From Henricia sp. BOLD:AAB3569 (taxonomy: Eukaryota > Echinodermata > Asteroidea > Spinulosida > Echinasteridae): DNA of 64,000 nucleotides. The notes under the pieces were generated by a model. The model made no database searches, had not been told where the DNA came from, and saw only the letters and a program-made list of their open reading frames with translations. This document shows positions 47,183 to 59,704 of this stretch, in pieces; position 1 is the first letter of the stretch; the number at the start of each line of letters is the position of its first letter. The DNA lies in the NCBI GenBank assembly GCA_037783545.1, contig JBBELK010000057.1, forward strand, positions 992,001 to 1,056,000. The letters are read 5' to 3'. The position numbers were made by a program, and so were the translations under genes.

Positions 47183-48012
47183 TCATATCGTGTAAGACGT
47201 GTACAATCTAATCTTTCTACCAACAACAACCAAAACAAAAAAATGGTACAACAAGCAGGAAATGACATAGTGCCAAGCGAAAAGGCCTCCAGATACGCGG
47301 TTTTCATAAAACAATATTTCTTCGCGTATCGCTATTTGTTGTTTCACCACGCAAAAACGTCTAAGGAAAAACAAGATCTTTCGCCTTCCAGTCATCTCCA
47401 TTCGTATTCAGGTTCGGGTAAGGATTGGGGTATCAGGGGGGCCTATGGGAGGATCTGAAAAGGTCCATAGGGGTAGAGTCTCGGCGAAAATCTATCTTTC
47501 CCATATCTAAACTGTAGAGGTCGGAGTCTGCCGGAAACAAGACAGTGGTGCAAATAGATTACTATTTTGACCCTCGGGTCATGTGACCGGTTTGCAAGGG
47601 TAATTAAAACGTTTGTAGGCTACGTACATTTAAGCCGTGATTATTGGGAAACCATTATCTCATGTCTCTGCGGCATCATCACGTAGTTTTACAACTGAGG
47701 AAATCAACGGTAGTTTGAATTATGCTGTAGCTGCAGATTGCAAATTTATGACTTTCACGAAGACCAGAAAATAGCCCTCACATATTTTATGTAAAGGTAG
47801 GCCCTATGACGTGTTTGTTAACTTACCAACTGGGTATACGTACGGAAAATCTGCAAATTTTCAAAGAGCACCGTGTTGTTCTGTCAAAACAACCGTTAAC
47901 CAATGAGCTTTTACGTCTCGGTTCTCTCTTTGAAAAATTAGCATAAAGAGTCCCTGCCCATAAAACACATCGAGTACAGAAAGAACAAGGCTGTGATTCA
48001 GCCTCGCGGACA
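47183..48012. repeat. Right flank of the DIRS/Ngaro-like element
   Basis: Non-coding sequence including the inverted partners of the left flank at 47543-47568 and 47960-48012. The arms are not equal in length; the right one is about 300 bp longer. Confidence 0.6.
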
Positions 48013-48091
48013 AGGCTAACTGTACGGCAGTTTCCATGCAGCTGCTCCATTGCACCCAGCTGTATTGCGGCTCCCAGCTTAGTCTTGTCCA

Positions 48092-48220
48092 AAGACCGAG
48101 TTTTGGTCCCCTCTTCTTACTTGCACGCCCCGCCCTACGCGCTGCACCAACTTTGACGAGACACTACTAGAGGGCGCCACTCACACTTCAACCTACTCAC
48201 AGTTCAACATACTCGGTCTT
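48092..48220. mobile_element. Short MITE with AAGACCGAGTT ends, copy 2
   Basis: Bounded by AAGACCGAGTT and ACTCGGTCTT with 'AGAGGGCGCC' inside. Relative of 14160-14247. Confidence 0.65.
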
Positions 48221-48285
48221 GTTCCGTTCGGCACACTTGCCTACAAATTATATGCACATTTCAAGCATACTGAGCGCATACCAAA

Positions 48286-48600
48286 AACTCTGGATGCTAG
48301 GATAGGGCGACAATTTGTGTGTAAAAAATCTATATTAGGGCGACATGCTCAATAGGGCGACATTTGGTGTCGCCCTAATATTTTTGAGATTAAAAATCAT
48401 TTTTTTAAGGTCAAACACCATTTTTTTAAAATCGAGAACTATTTTTATCAGGTCTAGAACCAATTCTCTTAGGTCTAAAACCATTTTTGGAAGCTTTGGG
48501 TAAAAAAATCAGCTGTCATTTTGAGTGGTTCTTGCCGAAATTTCGGTGGTCCCCGGGGAGAGTCTTCCCGAAATGTCGCCCTATTGCTGCATCCAGAGTT
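48286..48600. mobile_element. 315-bp inverted-repeat element (AACTCTGGATG ends)
   Basis: Left end AACTCTGGATGCTAGGATAG then GGCGACA; right end TGTCGCCCTATTGCTGCATCCAGAGTT (broken only by two mismatches). Inside, 'GGGCGACATxTxGTGT' recurs and 'ACCATTTTT / GGTCTxxAACCA' phrases repeat three times. Confidence 0.8.
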
Positions 48601-48779
48601 CTTACAAATCTTCTTCTTATTATTATTCTTATTATTACATAATCACCGTGCATGTGATGGCGTGATCATTTTCATAGTCATAAAGTTCACAAGTGTAGGA
48701 ATAATTCGTCTTGTAAAACCATGGTCGAATTCCCAACAACATTGCCTCTATTTTCATTTAAATCTTTAAAAATAACACA

Positions 48780-51238
48780 TTTCAACTTCTGGTTTCGACC
48801 GGAAGTTGAGATCACACAGGAGTCACGTCAATGTATCATTTGTTAAATTAAAAGGACCTATCATGCTGTGAAAGACTTATTCAAATATCTATCACGGTTC
48901 TTTAAAAAAAGGTTTTTTTAAATAAATAAAGTTGATATCATCGTAACGTCACACTTATATGCACACTTTGGGGCCAAAAGGGTTAGGACGACCGGGATGG
49001 GGAGAGGAATTGAGCACTGTCTCACCTAAAAAGAATATCCCATACGGTCAGCGTCTCAAATAGCCTCTCCTAACCAAACTCCTACTGCTTGGCCTCTCAT
49101 GCCGGCCCCGTTTAAAACGGGTCGAAACCGGAAGTGGCCCTTAGTTTTAAAATGGTAGGAGGTATTGAGATTGGATCAACGGTGTTAGTTTCAGTGGCCA
49201 TCAAGCATTCCAAAAATAAAAGTGACGACGTCATCATACTTAATAGCGCCCTCTAGCGACAAGATAAAACATCTTCAAAACGTATTTTAAACAGATGTCT
49301 GTGGGGAAGTTGGTCTAAAAATGATTAAAGTTGGTATATAACACGACCTTGGGTCAGTGCACACACCTGTAGTGTCAAACATTGATGACGTCATCATGTG
49401 GAATTTTACATGCATTTGAATTTTAAAACTTTGATGACCCATATCTGCAGAACCCAAAAGCTGAAACGAATCAAACTTTGCAGGGATGTTATCTGTAATT
49501 AGGTTAGTGACATATTGTAATGACATCGTGATGACGTCATCGTGTGTCATATTACAATGAATTGAAAATTAAAGGTCAACACTTTCAATAATCAATACAA
49601 AATCAGCACGTTAACATATGACCGTAATTCGTGCGGTAACAGTCACAGCTAAGCAAGATATAAATTTCGTACATAGACAATGACCTTTAATTTTGATCAC
49701 TTCCGGTAGAAACCGGAAGTGCACTTAAATATACCTATTTTTTGAAAGTGGTAAAAGATGCAGATATGGGGTTTGTAGTGTTAGTGCCCAAGGTGAATTG
49801 GCTTTCTAAAATTTTAAGTGATGACGTCATCGTGTCAAAAGACGCCCTCTAGCGGCGAAATAAAAAGTCCCAAAATTAACTTTTACAGCTATGTTTTCGC
49901 AACTTAGGTCATTATTAGTGATTGTAGACCTGATCAAATGCCAAACAAGTTTGTGTGGTCAAAAACCCGATGACGTCATCCGCCTCTTTAAAAGCTAAGC
50001 ATTAAAGGTAATATCATATATTTTTTAAATTGAACAGTTCAGATACTTTTTGAGCGGTGATTAAGTTAAATTTTCTCAAGGATGTTGCCTGCTAATACTT
50101 CTGTAACATATTAAAATAGCGTCATGATGACGTAATTTGGCGTCACATTACACTGCATTGAAATTTATATAAAAATTAAGTGCTTTGACATATGATCGCA
50201 ATTCCTTCAGTAACTGTCAAAGGTAACCGAAGTCTAAGTTTCAAACACAGACATTGACCTTTGACATCGTTTACTTACGGTAGAAACCCGAAGTGACCCT
50301 CTAATTATACCCCCACTGTGCGCTCTGAATCGCTCCGCCCCCTCCTCCGCCGGCCATGAGCTTGCGTTCGCTATACCGCGAAAGTGATATAGCGCCCTCG
50401 TGTGTTTGCACTGTTGCATCGTTAAAATTCACATAATTTATAACTGTCATGTTTCAAGCAGTGAGCCGGATACCGGAGCTAAAAAAGGGTAAGTAAGTTA
50501 TTACACCTCAGGCTATCGTTAAACCTCCATATCCATATTTGTTCCTCGGATGTCGTGTCAAATGTATATGTGGCCATTTTGAGGGTGAAAACTGTTGCTT
50601 CTTTGGGGCGTGTGAGAGCTGGGAATAGGCTAAAACCTTATTGACATTCCCAATGGCAATGGTTTAGCCAGTCACTACCGTCAAGTCGCCCCCTGGCCGA
50701 GTCGCCCCTTACCTACTCGCCCCTGTGGAAAATGTTTATACAATTATACGGGATAACTCGGCAACTTTTTAACCTATTTTCACGAAAACTAACCAATATC
50801 TAAATTTTATACACAGACATTGACCTTGAATCTTGCTGACTATTTGTCGAAAACAAGGCTACATGTAAATGTACAGTATGCCTTTACGTTGTACACTGTA
50901 CGTACATCCGTATGTAGTATGCATAGCATGCAACTGTATTATCATACAACATGCAGTATTACAAGCATACAAACATACAATACAAGAAATGCGGAAAGCC
51001 CTATGCTTTGTTATCAACAGACATAGTATCTCCAGTTATAGTTTTCTCGTTAAGTTTTAACAAATTACCTCCCATGTTCGTTTGAGATGCATTCGTTTTA
51101 GCGCAAATTTGAACGCAGTTTACGATCATCCTCTAATTATTTAAAGAGAGCAATCAATTTGGTTTTTCGAGCACGCTATCGGGAAAATTCCGCACTCAAA
51201 TTTAAAAGTAGATTATGACTTCAACATTTCTAAATACA
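48780..51238. repeat. Decayed tandem array, ~570-bp unit, left part
   Basis: Anchor phrases 'GGTAGAAACCGGAAGTG' or variants recur at about 49125, 49705, 50275 and 50840, a regular step of 565-580 bp. Each is followed by 'AAAATGGTAGGAGGTATTGAGAT'-like sequence (phrase shortened here), 'GCGCCCTCTAGCG' and 'GATGACGTCAT'. Copies are strongly diverged, so the array is old. No coding potential. Confidence 0.65.
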
Positions 51239-52177
51239 CAGTAAAATCGCGTTAAGTCGAAACCGGATAACTCGAAACTCCGTTTACCTCGAAGTGATCG
51301 CACATTCCCGACATAAGAATATAATTTTGTGCACACGAATACTCCCGTAACTCGAACTTCCAACACGAGTAACTCCGTTTAGCTCGAATTTTTTTTCAGC
51401 TAGTCCCAAAAGAAACCGCTTCTGACACGATCACAAAGAAGTGTGAAAAGCTCTTCATGTGTCACAACTGTCAATTTCAACTTCTCTTTTCATCGAGCAA
51501 GTCAAGAACTGCAAACAAGCACGCAATCGAACTCGTAACCGTAATGAATCGGGCCTTCCTGGAACGCCTGAATGGTACCGGGGCCAATTGATGTCCGTGC
51601 GTGGTTGGCACATTTCGCATACCCACTGCCATTGATGCAATGGTCGATTCCGCAAGCGGCACGCGATGCGTGGTTTCGTTTGTGCCCGATTGATACCGCC
51701 GGGCCGACTAAAACATGAAAGTTGCCGCTTGCCTTGCAAGCAGTGCTAGTGGACAATAGTGCGCCCTCTATTGACACAGGAAAGCACTGACACGTAAACT
51801 GCGTGTTGTACACGTGTACGTTATGCCCACGCTCGCCGAGAATCCCAAAAGAAGACACAAAACACTTGGTACGTTGGATTTGTTAAGCTTTAATATTTGT
51901 ACAAAATACAAATCACAGAAAATACACCTTCAATAAATACAAGAGATCATGTGAAACCTGCTGATTTTCTAGCTTGGAAAAGACTTAAAAAGGGCTAAAT
52001 ATCGAGTCCAAGCCATACACATTGATGGCTAGTAATAGGCTAGCGATACGGTGCACATATTTCGAGCGTTGGAACTCGAATGGAAGGAGCAAATCGGGAC
52101 CTCCGTTTAACTCGAACTCTGGATACCTCGAAGTTTTCGTACATTCCCTTGAGTTTCGACTTAACGAGATTTTACTG
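51239..52177. mobile_element. Pogo/Tigger-like non-autonomous DNA transposon
   Basis: A 939-bp element with termini CAGTAAAATCGCGTTAAGTC (then GAAAC) and GTTTCGACTTAACGAGATTTTACTG (broken only by length limit: ends GATTTTACTG), followed by TA. Subterminal iterations of 'ACTCGAA / TTCGAGT' with 'CCGTTTA' are typical of pogo/Tigger elements. The internal part has no recognisable transposase domain. Confidence 0.8.
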
Positions 52178-52229
52178 TAATATAAATAAATACATTGCAT
52201 GTACTCTGGAGTACTAATAAAGACGTGTA

Positions 52230-54150
52230 TTTAGCTTTCTTTGATAAACTAAGATGTAGGTTGGAAGTGTACATATCAAGATATGAGAGACATTTTTGGC
52301 GATAGGTTACCTGTTGATAATTTTATCGTAACACCGACTTTTTATTTTTAATACAGAAGCTACATGTATGACCTGGAATGTATTATTCTTGGCACCCCTG
52401 TCCTTGAAAAACCCCATACAATACACACGAGTTTTCATGGGGATAGTTTCTTGAATATTTGCAGTTTTCTGAGCTGAAATCCAGATATCAGTAAAAATGA
52501 CCGAAACTAGTATTCTAGTTCTTTTTTTTTTAAATTCTTGTCGCCCCTGTCCTTGACAAAACTCTATAGACAATACACACAACCTTTCTAACAGTTAACA
52601 CACTTTTGTACATCCGATTCCAGTTAAACTCGGCAGATAGTTAGTACATCCCCTGAGGATGTACCACCGTTGCGTATTTTCACAGTCACGTGACCAGGTG
52701 TCGGATTACAGGCAGTCAAAAATCGGTGATTTTCATGTTTAAAAATCTGTAAACAATCAACCGTTTGAGATACAGAAAAAAAGTTTCTTCGGGGTTGACC
52801 TCATTTCATAGAGTACTATAATTCGTACACAGACAGTGACCTTGGGTCTCGCTTCCTTTTGGTCGAAAACGAGGCTGGCTCGCCATTTAAAACTGGTAGT
52901 AGGTATTGAAATGGAGTCTTCTTTGTTAGTCTCAGGACCCCTTGTGCATTCAGAAAATACCAAAAGTTAAGCCGTCACACAAAACAGCGCCCTCTAGCGT
53001 TGAAAAATTGCAAAAAACGCATTTTGAACATATGTCTGTGGCGAAGTTTTTGCAAATTGGCCCAAAATTGGTGCAGGTGTTTACTGAGGGTCAGTGAACA
53101 TGTGTATACCTTCGAAATTTGTATGACGTCAACAGGTGTCAAGTTACACTCAGTTGAACATGCATTCTTCAAACAGGTATATCTACAGAACGAAAAGGCC
53201 GATGAAGGTCAAATTTTGTGTTTAAGGTTTGTTTTGACTTGGGCTAATGTATATTATCAGCAAAATGTTCCGACGTCACGATGACGTAATCAGATAAGCG
53301 AGTTTGTAAAGCACACATTTGCCAAGGTCGTTTACTTCCTGCATGGGTTATGACCTTGAAACTTAGTAGATTCCTAGACCTGGTCATTGACATATGACGT
53401 ACCAAGTTACATTAGTATGACGTCATTTGTTTGTTAAGATTTCTTTATATTGCAACATATACACACATTGCAGTTATCTCTGAACTTGACGAAACCCCAT
53501 AGACAATGGCTGGCACGTGTTTTTCTAAGAGGCAATTTACACACTTCTACAAGTTCGATTTCAGTCAAACTTGGCAAATAGTTAGTACATCATCTGATTG
53601 CGTGGATTCATTGACACGTGACCAGGTGTCGGATTACAGGGAGTCGAAAGTCGGGTTTACCTTAATTCATTAAGTTCTACATTTTGTTCCTATACATTGA
53701 CCTTGGACCTCACTTCCGTTTGGTCGAAAACAAGGCTGGTTAGCCATTTCAAAATGGTAGAAGGTATTGGATGGAGTCTTCTTTGTTGGTCTTAGGACCC
53801 CTTGGGCTTTCAGAAAATACCAAAAGTTAAGCCGTCACAAAAAAACAGCGCCCTCTAGCGACGAGTTGAAAAATGGCCAAAACGTATGTTTTGCTGCCGT
53901 GTTTACCACATCAGTGTAACTACAACAATGTCTGGAGTAATAACGAAAAAGTATATTTAGCTTTCTTTGATAAACTAAGATGTAGGTTGGAAATAATACA
54001 TATAAAGGTATGAGAGACATTTTCCAAATTTTCCGGCATTTTTTACGTTATCGCACGAAAGGCAATACTTTCGTGCTAGGTTACCTGTTAATAATTGTAT
54101 AGTAACACCAACTTTTGTATTTTAAATACAGTATCTATATGTATTAAGGG
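52230..54150. repeat. Decayed tandem array, right part with long direct duplications
   Basis: 52230-52370 is repeated at 53955-54140 ('TTTGATAAACTAAGATGTAG', 'GGTTACCTGTTxATAATT'). 52610-53000 is repeated at 53545-53870 ('CACGTGACCAGGTGTCGGAT', 'ATGGAGTCTTCTTTGTT', 'CAAAAGTTAAGCCGTCACA', 'GCGCCCTCTAGCG'). These share phrases with 48780-51238, so all belong to one old array. Confidence 0.7.
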
Positions 54151-55384
54151 AATACACGTAGACAGTTTCATGAATATTTTCCAAAAAGTTTTACATTTTT
54201 CTTTTGCTGAAAACCAGATAAGTAATAAGGGCCGGAAAAGCGTGTTTGTTTCTAACAAACACCATATTTCTAGTTGAGTTTTGCTTGTGTAACCAACAAC
54301 AATTTGTACAAAACAAAACCTTCAAAATTTGTATCATGTATATGCGTTGTCCTAATTCTGACTAAAAATTTTCACTTTTTAGGAAAAAAATTGTGACATT
54401 CTAAGCACATCATTTTAAAACCAAGATGTTCCTTGTTTTCGGTGGGTTAGCTTGGTTATTTGTAAACTGAAAGGATTGATAACACATCGCTTTTGACAAT
54501 AAAACCCACATTTGATGAACAATTTGATATTTGCGTAATACAAAAGGTTTGGCAAAAAATGTGTTTCATGCGTAATTTAAGTAACGTTTAAGTGTTCTGG
54601 CCACACCAACTGCCACAACTTTTAAATTTATGTGCATAATGTAAGCCTGTACATAGTTTCAAATCACTTAAATGTTTGGACATGGAAATTTAGGCAGACA
54701 AAAAAAATATGGTCGTTCTGATTTTCGTCGAACCACTTTGGTGTCCCCCTAATATTTACGTCGTGAAACTTTACAGTTACTATAACAATATTTGCTGAGC
54801 TTAACATACAGACTTTTCTAGCAAAAATATATTTTCGTGGAGCCTTTTAAACAAACGGTACAAAACATTTTGTAAACTTGTTTCAGAATTTGAAAATTTA
54901 GGCAAAACAACTTTGGTGTCCCCAAAAAATCCTTACACGTGAAACATTTGTTTTTGTGCCATAAAAGTGTAATGAAAACACTGACAGACTAATCAATTGA
55001 GTTTTTAGCTTGGAATTGACTACATCTTCAAAAATAAACACATAAATCGTATAAAACAAATATTACACTGGTTCTAATGAGAAAAAGGCATTTTGGTGTG
55101 CCCCTTACGCGAGAAACCAATAATTTTTCGATGAATTGCGTGTCACAAGTTGGTACCCTAATTTATGGAATCACCCATATACGCCTGAAAAGACATTTCT
55201 TGCGAGCTTGTACACGTACACATTAGCCTTTGTCGTGTTTCACATATATATAGGTCTGATACTGACGTAATTTGTTTTTCCCGCATGCGCACCTATTACC
55301 CAGATGGCTAACATTGTTCCTGCTTTGTAATATTATCATGTACAAGCGGCAAGTACATAATTAATACCGTGCTCACTTAGCATA
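54151..55384. repeat. AT-rich stretch with ~180-bp decayed tandem units
   Basis: 'ACTTTGGTGTCCCC' or 'TTTTGGTGTGCCCC' followed by '(T)ACGxGTGAAAC' recurs near 54735, 54911 and 55093, suggesting three old units of about 180 bp. No gene seen. Confidence 0.5.
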
Positions 55385-55470
55385 TGCAGCACGACATGTG
55401 GCAGAGGGTATCCCTATACCATTGTTCCCCCATTGTGTCTCAAACATCCAAGGCATTTTTAAGGAATTTT
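55385..55470. repeat. Dispersed repeat, copy 2 (partner 38641-38740)
   Basis: Same phrases and orientation as at 38641-38740 ('ATGTGGCAGAGGGTATCC', 'ACCATTGTTCCCCCATTGTG'). Confidence 0.7.
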
Positions 55471-57045
55471 ATTCAGTTGTTATGCTTAAATTCTAAATTT
55501 AATATCAAGTGAATTTACGAGAATAACAATGTATGTATATCTTCAGTAAATGAGGATTGCGCAGAACCTTGCCGTATATTTTATTTTATGAAATAAATGA
55601 TTAATCCCATGCATCATTGTGTGTTAGAGTAAATCTTCAGATGGGGAAAACTCGTTGTTTCCATGACAACCGAGAAATCCCCTCGAGCAGAGTTTGATAT
55701 ACGAGACGAGAAACAGCGAAACACTGGCGTCACGGCTACGCAATCACACCACTGCAGGAATGCCGTAGGGAAATTCTTTGGTGCAGGACGAGATAAAGGC
55801 AACACAAAACTAAGTAATGTGGGATATGTACCGGATCTGTTCATTCATTTTATTCCATCCAATCAGGAAGCGATCAAGGCGCCAGTCAATATTGACGTGT
55901 GTTTGAGCCGAACTACCGTTAAAGGGCATGGAATATGGGATGTTCGCTTTTATTAATGTTAAAGAAATGTGTTTTAGTTACCAGCATGTAAACTTAGTAT
56001 GTATTTTACAGTCGTTAATTGACTGTCATATTAGTGGAACATTAATGGTTCTCAAGCGCGCGCCCGTTCTCAGCTTTTGTGTATGGCTAATTTCTTGTCG
56101 GCTGTATTGTAGGCCTATAGTTAATATGCCGCTAGAATTTCGTATAAGGCTGCCTGGAATTATGGAAGTTTGCCAGAATATTTTGGGGGTGGGGCGGGGG
56201 GGGGGGGGGGTTGGGGGGGGGGGGGGGGTTGGGGTAAGGGGGAGGGGGGGGGGGGTGCAGGGTTAAGAGTCAAATTGTTTTTCAAAACTCCCGCCCTAAT
56301 GTTAAAAACGTGATATTTAATGTCCAATTTACCTGGACTACTCGCATAAACTACAGGAATGGGAGTGCGTTCTTCTCTCTCTTCCCTCTCTCTCTTCCCC
56401 GTACCTCCCCGACGTTTTTGGGAATATTTTAGGGGGTGGGTGCCCCCTTAGCCAACCCCCCCCCCCCCCCCCCCTCCCCCCTTCCCCCTCCCCCCCACCC
56501 CACCCCCCACCCCACCCCACCCCCCCCCCCCCCCCCTATGGATTCACCAATTATGCGTCAAAATTGTAGCTTTTTGACATTGCTATTTAAGTTTGTAACA
56601 ATTTTATAAAACTACTGTATGACGATCTTACAAAAATGTATTGTAATGCAGAAATTAGTTGTACCTTTAACTAAGACGTGACTTGCATGGGTCCGACATT
56701 TTGTACCCAGACTGTTGAAGTTAGATGTATACCGTGAATAGCCGCGTACATACCGACAGAAATAGCAGTCATCTGCAGATATGTCCCGAGGTACGAAATA
56801 AATCACAGCTGGATTTCGCAGAACGACAATGTTTACCACATTTCTTCGTTTTGCGTTGTGTGGACATATAGTAGCCGTAACTTGACTTGATGAAAACCGT
56901 AGATCTCATTTAAAAATAATTTTCTCAGTTTGATGAGTCCTTTGGGTTAGATTTGGACAGAAACTGGACGATGTTTACTCACATGCAGCTACTGTGATAC
57001 CACATATGTTCATTAGTTATTGACAAAATTATGACGCAAAAGTTC
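55471..57045. other. Intergenic stretch with poly-G and poly-C tracts
   Basis: No supported gene. A 97-codon frame at 55663-55956 has no domain I recognise. 56184-56253 is G-rich and 56453-56536 C-rich. The two are near mirror complements about 200 bp apart. Confidence 0.4.
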
Positions 57046-57806
57046 AAGGGACACACCGGCTTACTGTTTACATAATGTAGCGATATAGCATCCTTGACAA
57101 TAATTTTTCGATGGTCGTTGTGAAAAAAAATATCAAAATGTCACGTAATTAACTTAACAAAAGAGACAAATTAACAAAAGAGACACATGTTGGGCTATAC
57201 GCTTTACCAGCCGTCGCGATGTATTATGTATCATGTGTTTGTCATGTGTTTCATTGTTTTCACTGACTCATCACACCTTGCATGATCCCTCAGGTCACCG
57301 CTGACACGAGGAAGCAACTCGAACGCAACGTTTTTGGTGTCTTTAACGCCCTCCATAGTTAGCTGTTTTTTCTTCGGATATTATTTATCGCCGCGAAGCG
57401 AAGACGCGAAAATCTGAGAGATTCTCTCGTCCGTATCAACACCCAGAAACCCTTCTTATGAAATATGTTGGCAGATTTGTGTACAAATTTGAAAATACGG
57501 TATTTACATAGTGTTCGTAGGACATTATTTTCCAACAAGAAGTTAAACCAACCACGAATGACAAAATCAACTCGCACTTCGCGCTGGTTTCTACGGCTGG
57601 AAATACAACAAACTCACAAGACCAAGTAACTTTTCGGAACCAGATTAAAAGTCACGTGACCTTGAATTATTGAAAAACGCTCAAAAACGGTCAAATTTGA
57701 CGGCGTCTTTTCATGATATATCTAATTTACTACGGAAACCGCTTCAGAATAATGTATAGGTCTATTTCGAGCCCAAAATAGCCTAACAAAGCCGGTGTGT
57801 CCCTTT
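57046..57806. mobile_element. Inverted-repeat element with AAGGGACACACCGGC ends
   Basis: The left tip AAGGGACACACCGGCTT is mirrored by GCCGGTGTGTCCCTTT at the right. The 761-bp interior shows no transposase. The arms do not match beyond about 20 bp, so it is a deletion derivative or old. Confidence 0.6.
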
Positions 57807-59704
57807 AACACAAATTCCGTTCTATACACACAGTATGTTTTATATCGCAAAAATACATTTTAACCCTTTATACATATTTGTTTTTTATGTGAAAGCGTTA
57901 TTCATGACTAACCGTGGAAGAAACCCACAGTTGAAAGACGAGGGAGAACAAAACACTGAACACTGAATAGCAAGAGTAGTCAATTGCATGGTACTCAAAC
58001 AAATCTGTGCGATTGTTCCAAGGCACCAACTCCTGACAATTGTTGTGCATGGGTCTATGGGACTGTTGTTCATGACGACATCACAGGCTTTCTCGGCGGA
58101 AGATACATTTGCATAAAAATTACAATTGCAGCTCACTGCAATTGACAAAAACAGTTTTGTTTGTTCTGTCTACTGCTCTGTCATTGGTTCAGCCCAGGAT
58201 TTTAAATATTACTAACGTTGCTCATTGCGGTTTTGCATATGCCCCCCGACCCGAACGCGATTTTGACTTTTCATTTGGAAAATTCTCGGAAACTATGGAC
58301 TGGATGGTCCTGAAAAGGTAAGAGGCGAGGTATTCCTTTTTATAAACTATCGAGTGGTTGCTATTAATCGTGTTTTGGGGCCTTGCCCAGTTTTCGGAGA
58401 GTGTAAACTCTGATTGCTCCTTTAAATGTTGCGACACTTGCAGCACATTGGCTATTTTTGTCCACGTGTCGGGCATGTTTAGGCATTCAACAGGGTTTCC
58501 GTAATGAAACCCATCAAGCCATAAGCAAAGCCATGTTATCGAAAACATCCCTTGGAAAAAGAGGGACAAATTCCTGAAAAGTATGAGTCATCTTTCTGAA
58601 AAAAAAACTTCACCTGCGCATGTGCTGGGATTTGAACGACAGTTTCTGTGTGAGAATTGGCAATTACGTGCACGGAACCATTATCTCGATTCTCCTTGCA
58701 TACAGCTGCGCCCAACAAGTCTCAACTCTGAATCTCATGTACCATCAGAATGCTCAGATATTCTATTATTATGATGGGGCAAGACTTAAGTGTGCAATAG
58801 ATTTGTAAGCCGATATGCCTCGTCCCTATCCATTTCGACTTGCTCCATGCCTGTCGCCCATTACTTTGCGTCTAGCACACGTACGCTCTAGACACGATGG
58901 GCAGTTGTAACTATCCCCACCCCGACTGTCACCCTTCTGTGTCGCTTCTCTCTGGGTCGATATCAGCGGTTGAAATCATGTTTTTCAGGCTCGCTGTTTG
59001 CACATCACAAGTAAATCTGCAATGGTTTGGAGATGAATCATACATACATGTACAGCAGACGATTTGAGACAAGCGCTTATTACGAAGCTTATTAAGTTGG
59101 TCACAATACACCGACCTAGTACCTTCCATGCAATTTTGTGAAAAATCCTTAATGCAAAACGTATGATCACCGGCAAACAAATTACATTTTGCGACCATTT
59201 TCTTAAAGGTAACACATGTATAAAGGAATTGGCTCTTTATTTCATTTTCAGAAATACATGATATTTTGCCCTCTCATTATGCTGTTACACTCAAAACACT
59301 GACACGTTCACAAATATATGTTTTAAGAACGCTTAAAAGTGACAGGAAAATAAGTGGTTCATTTGAAACTAAGAATCCTTTCACATTAAGGGGATAGTCA
59401 TGGAATTTACGGCAACTGGCTTGAACCGATTGGGGGCCATGTGTATCAAATTGGAAACTTTGAACATTTACGTGTGCCGCCATATGTGTACATGCAACTA
59501 TACACCGTATCAAATAGCTGCTTTCATCTTGTGGGGCAGCGTTTGTTATTTAAATTGGTAAACAATGTAAGCGCAAAATGTACAACCATGCCTGTCCTGA
59601 TCCTCAAAGAACAAAGCAACTGGCCCACAAGATGGCAGCTATTCGATATGGTCTATATGGAGAGACTGTGTCTTTGGCACTGAAACCAAGGATTCCTCAA
59701 TATA
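57807..59704. other. Intergenic stretch with a tRNA-like SINE trace
   Basis: On the minus strand about 58590-58690 carries a B-box-like GTTCAAATCCC and an upstream stem-loop like a tRNA-derived SINE head. This is tentative. Other frames (e.g. 58222-58569 minus) show no domain. Confidence 0.35.

Larger units (their letters stand above)
39520..48012 (+). mobile_element. DIRS/Ngaro-like retroelement with reverse transcriptase, RNase H and SGNH hydrolase parts
   Basis: An 8.5-kb unit flanked by inverted sequences: 39520-39570 with 47960-48012 ('CGCGAGGCTGAATCACAGCC'), and 39662-39685 with 47543-47568 ('CTATTTGCACCAC'). Parts in order on the plus strand: gag-like blocks at about 40964-41368 and 43520-44050, the second ending in a CCHC zinc knuckle (CFRCQKDGHMARDC), then a long block at about 44340-47182. 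The blocks are separated by stretches with splice-like borders; introns are known in some DIRS-type elements. I recognise no tyrosine recombinase. The long block is open throughout, so this element looks young, still constrained or captured. Overall it looks largely whole apart from the unseen recombinase. Confidence 0.75.

Noticed and set aside
55663-55956. 97-codon frame as a possible exon near the second copy of the Stum-side repeat
   Set aside because: No similarity to Stum/SPEC3 or other families that I can recognise and no clean splice borders.
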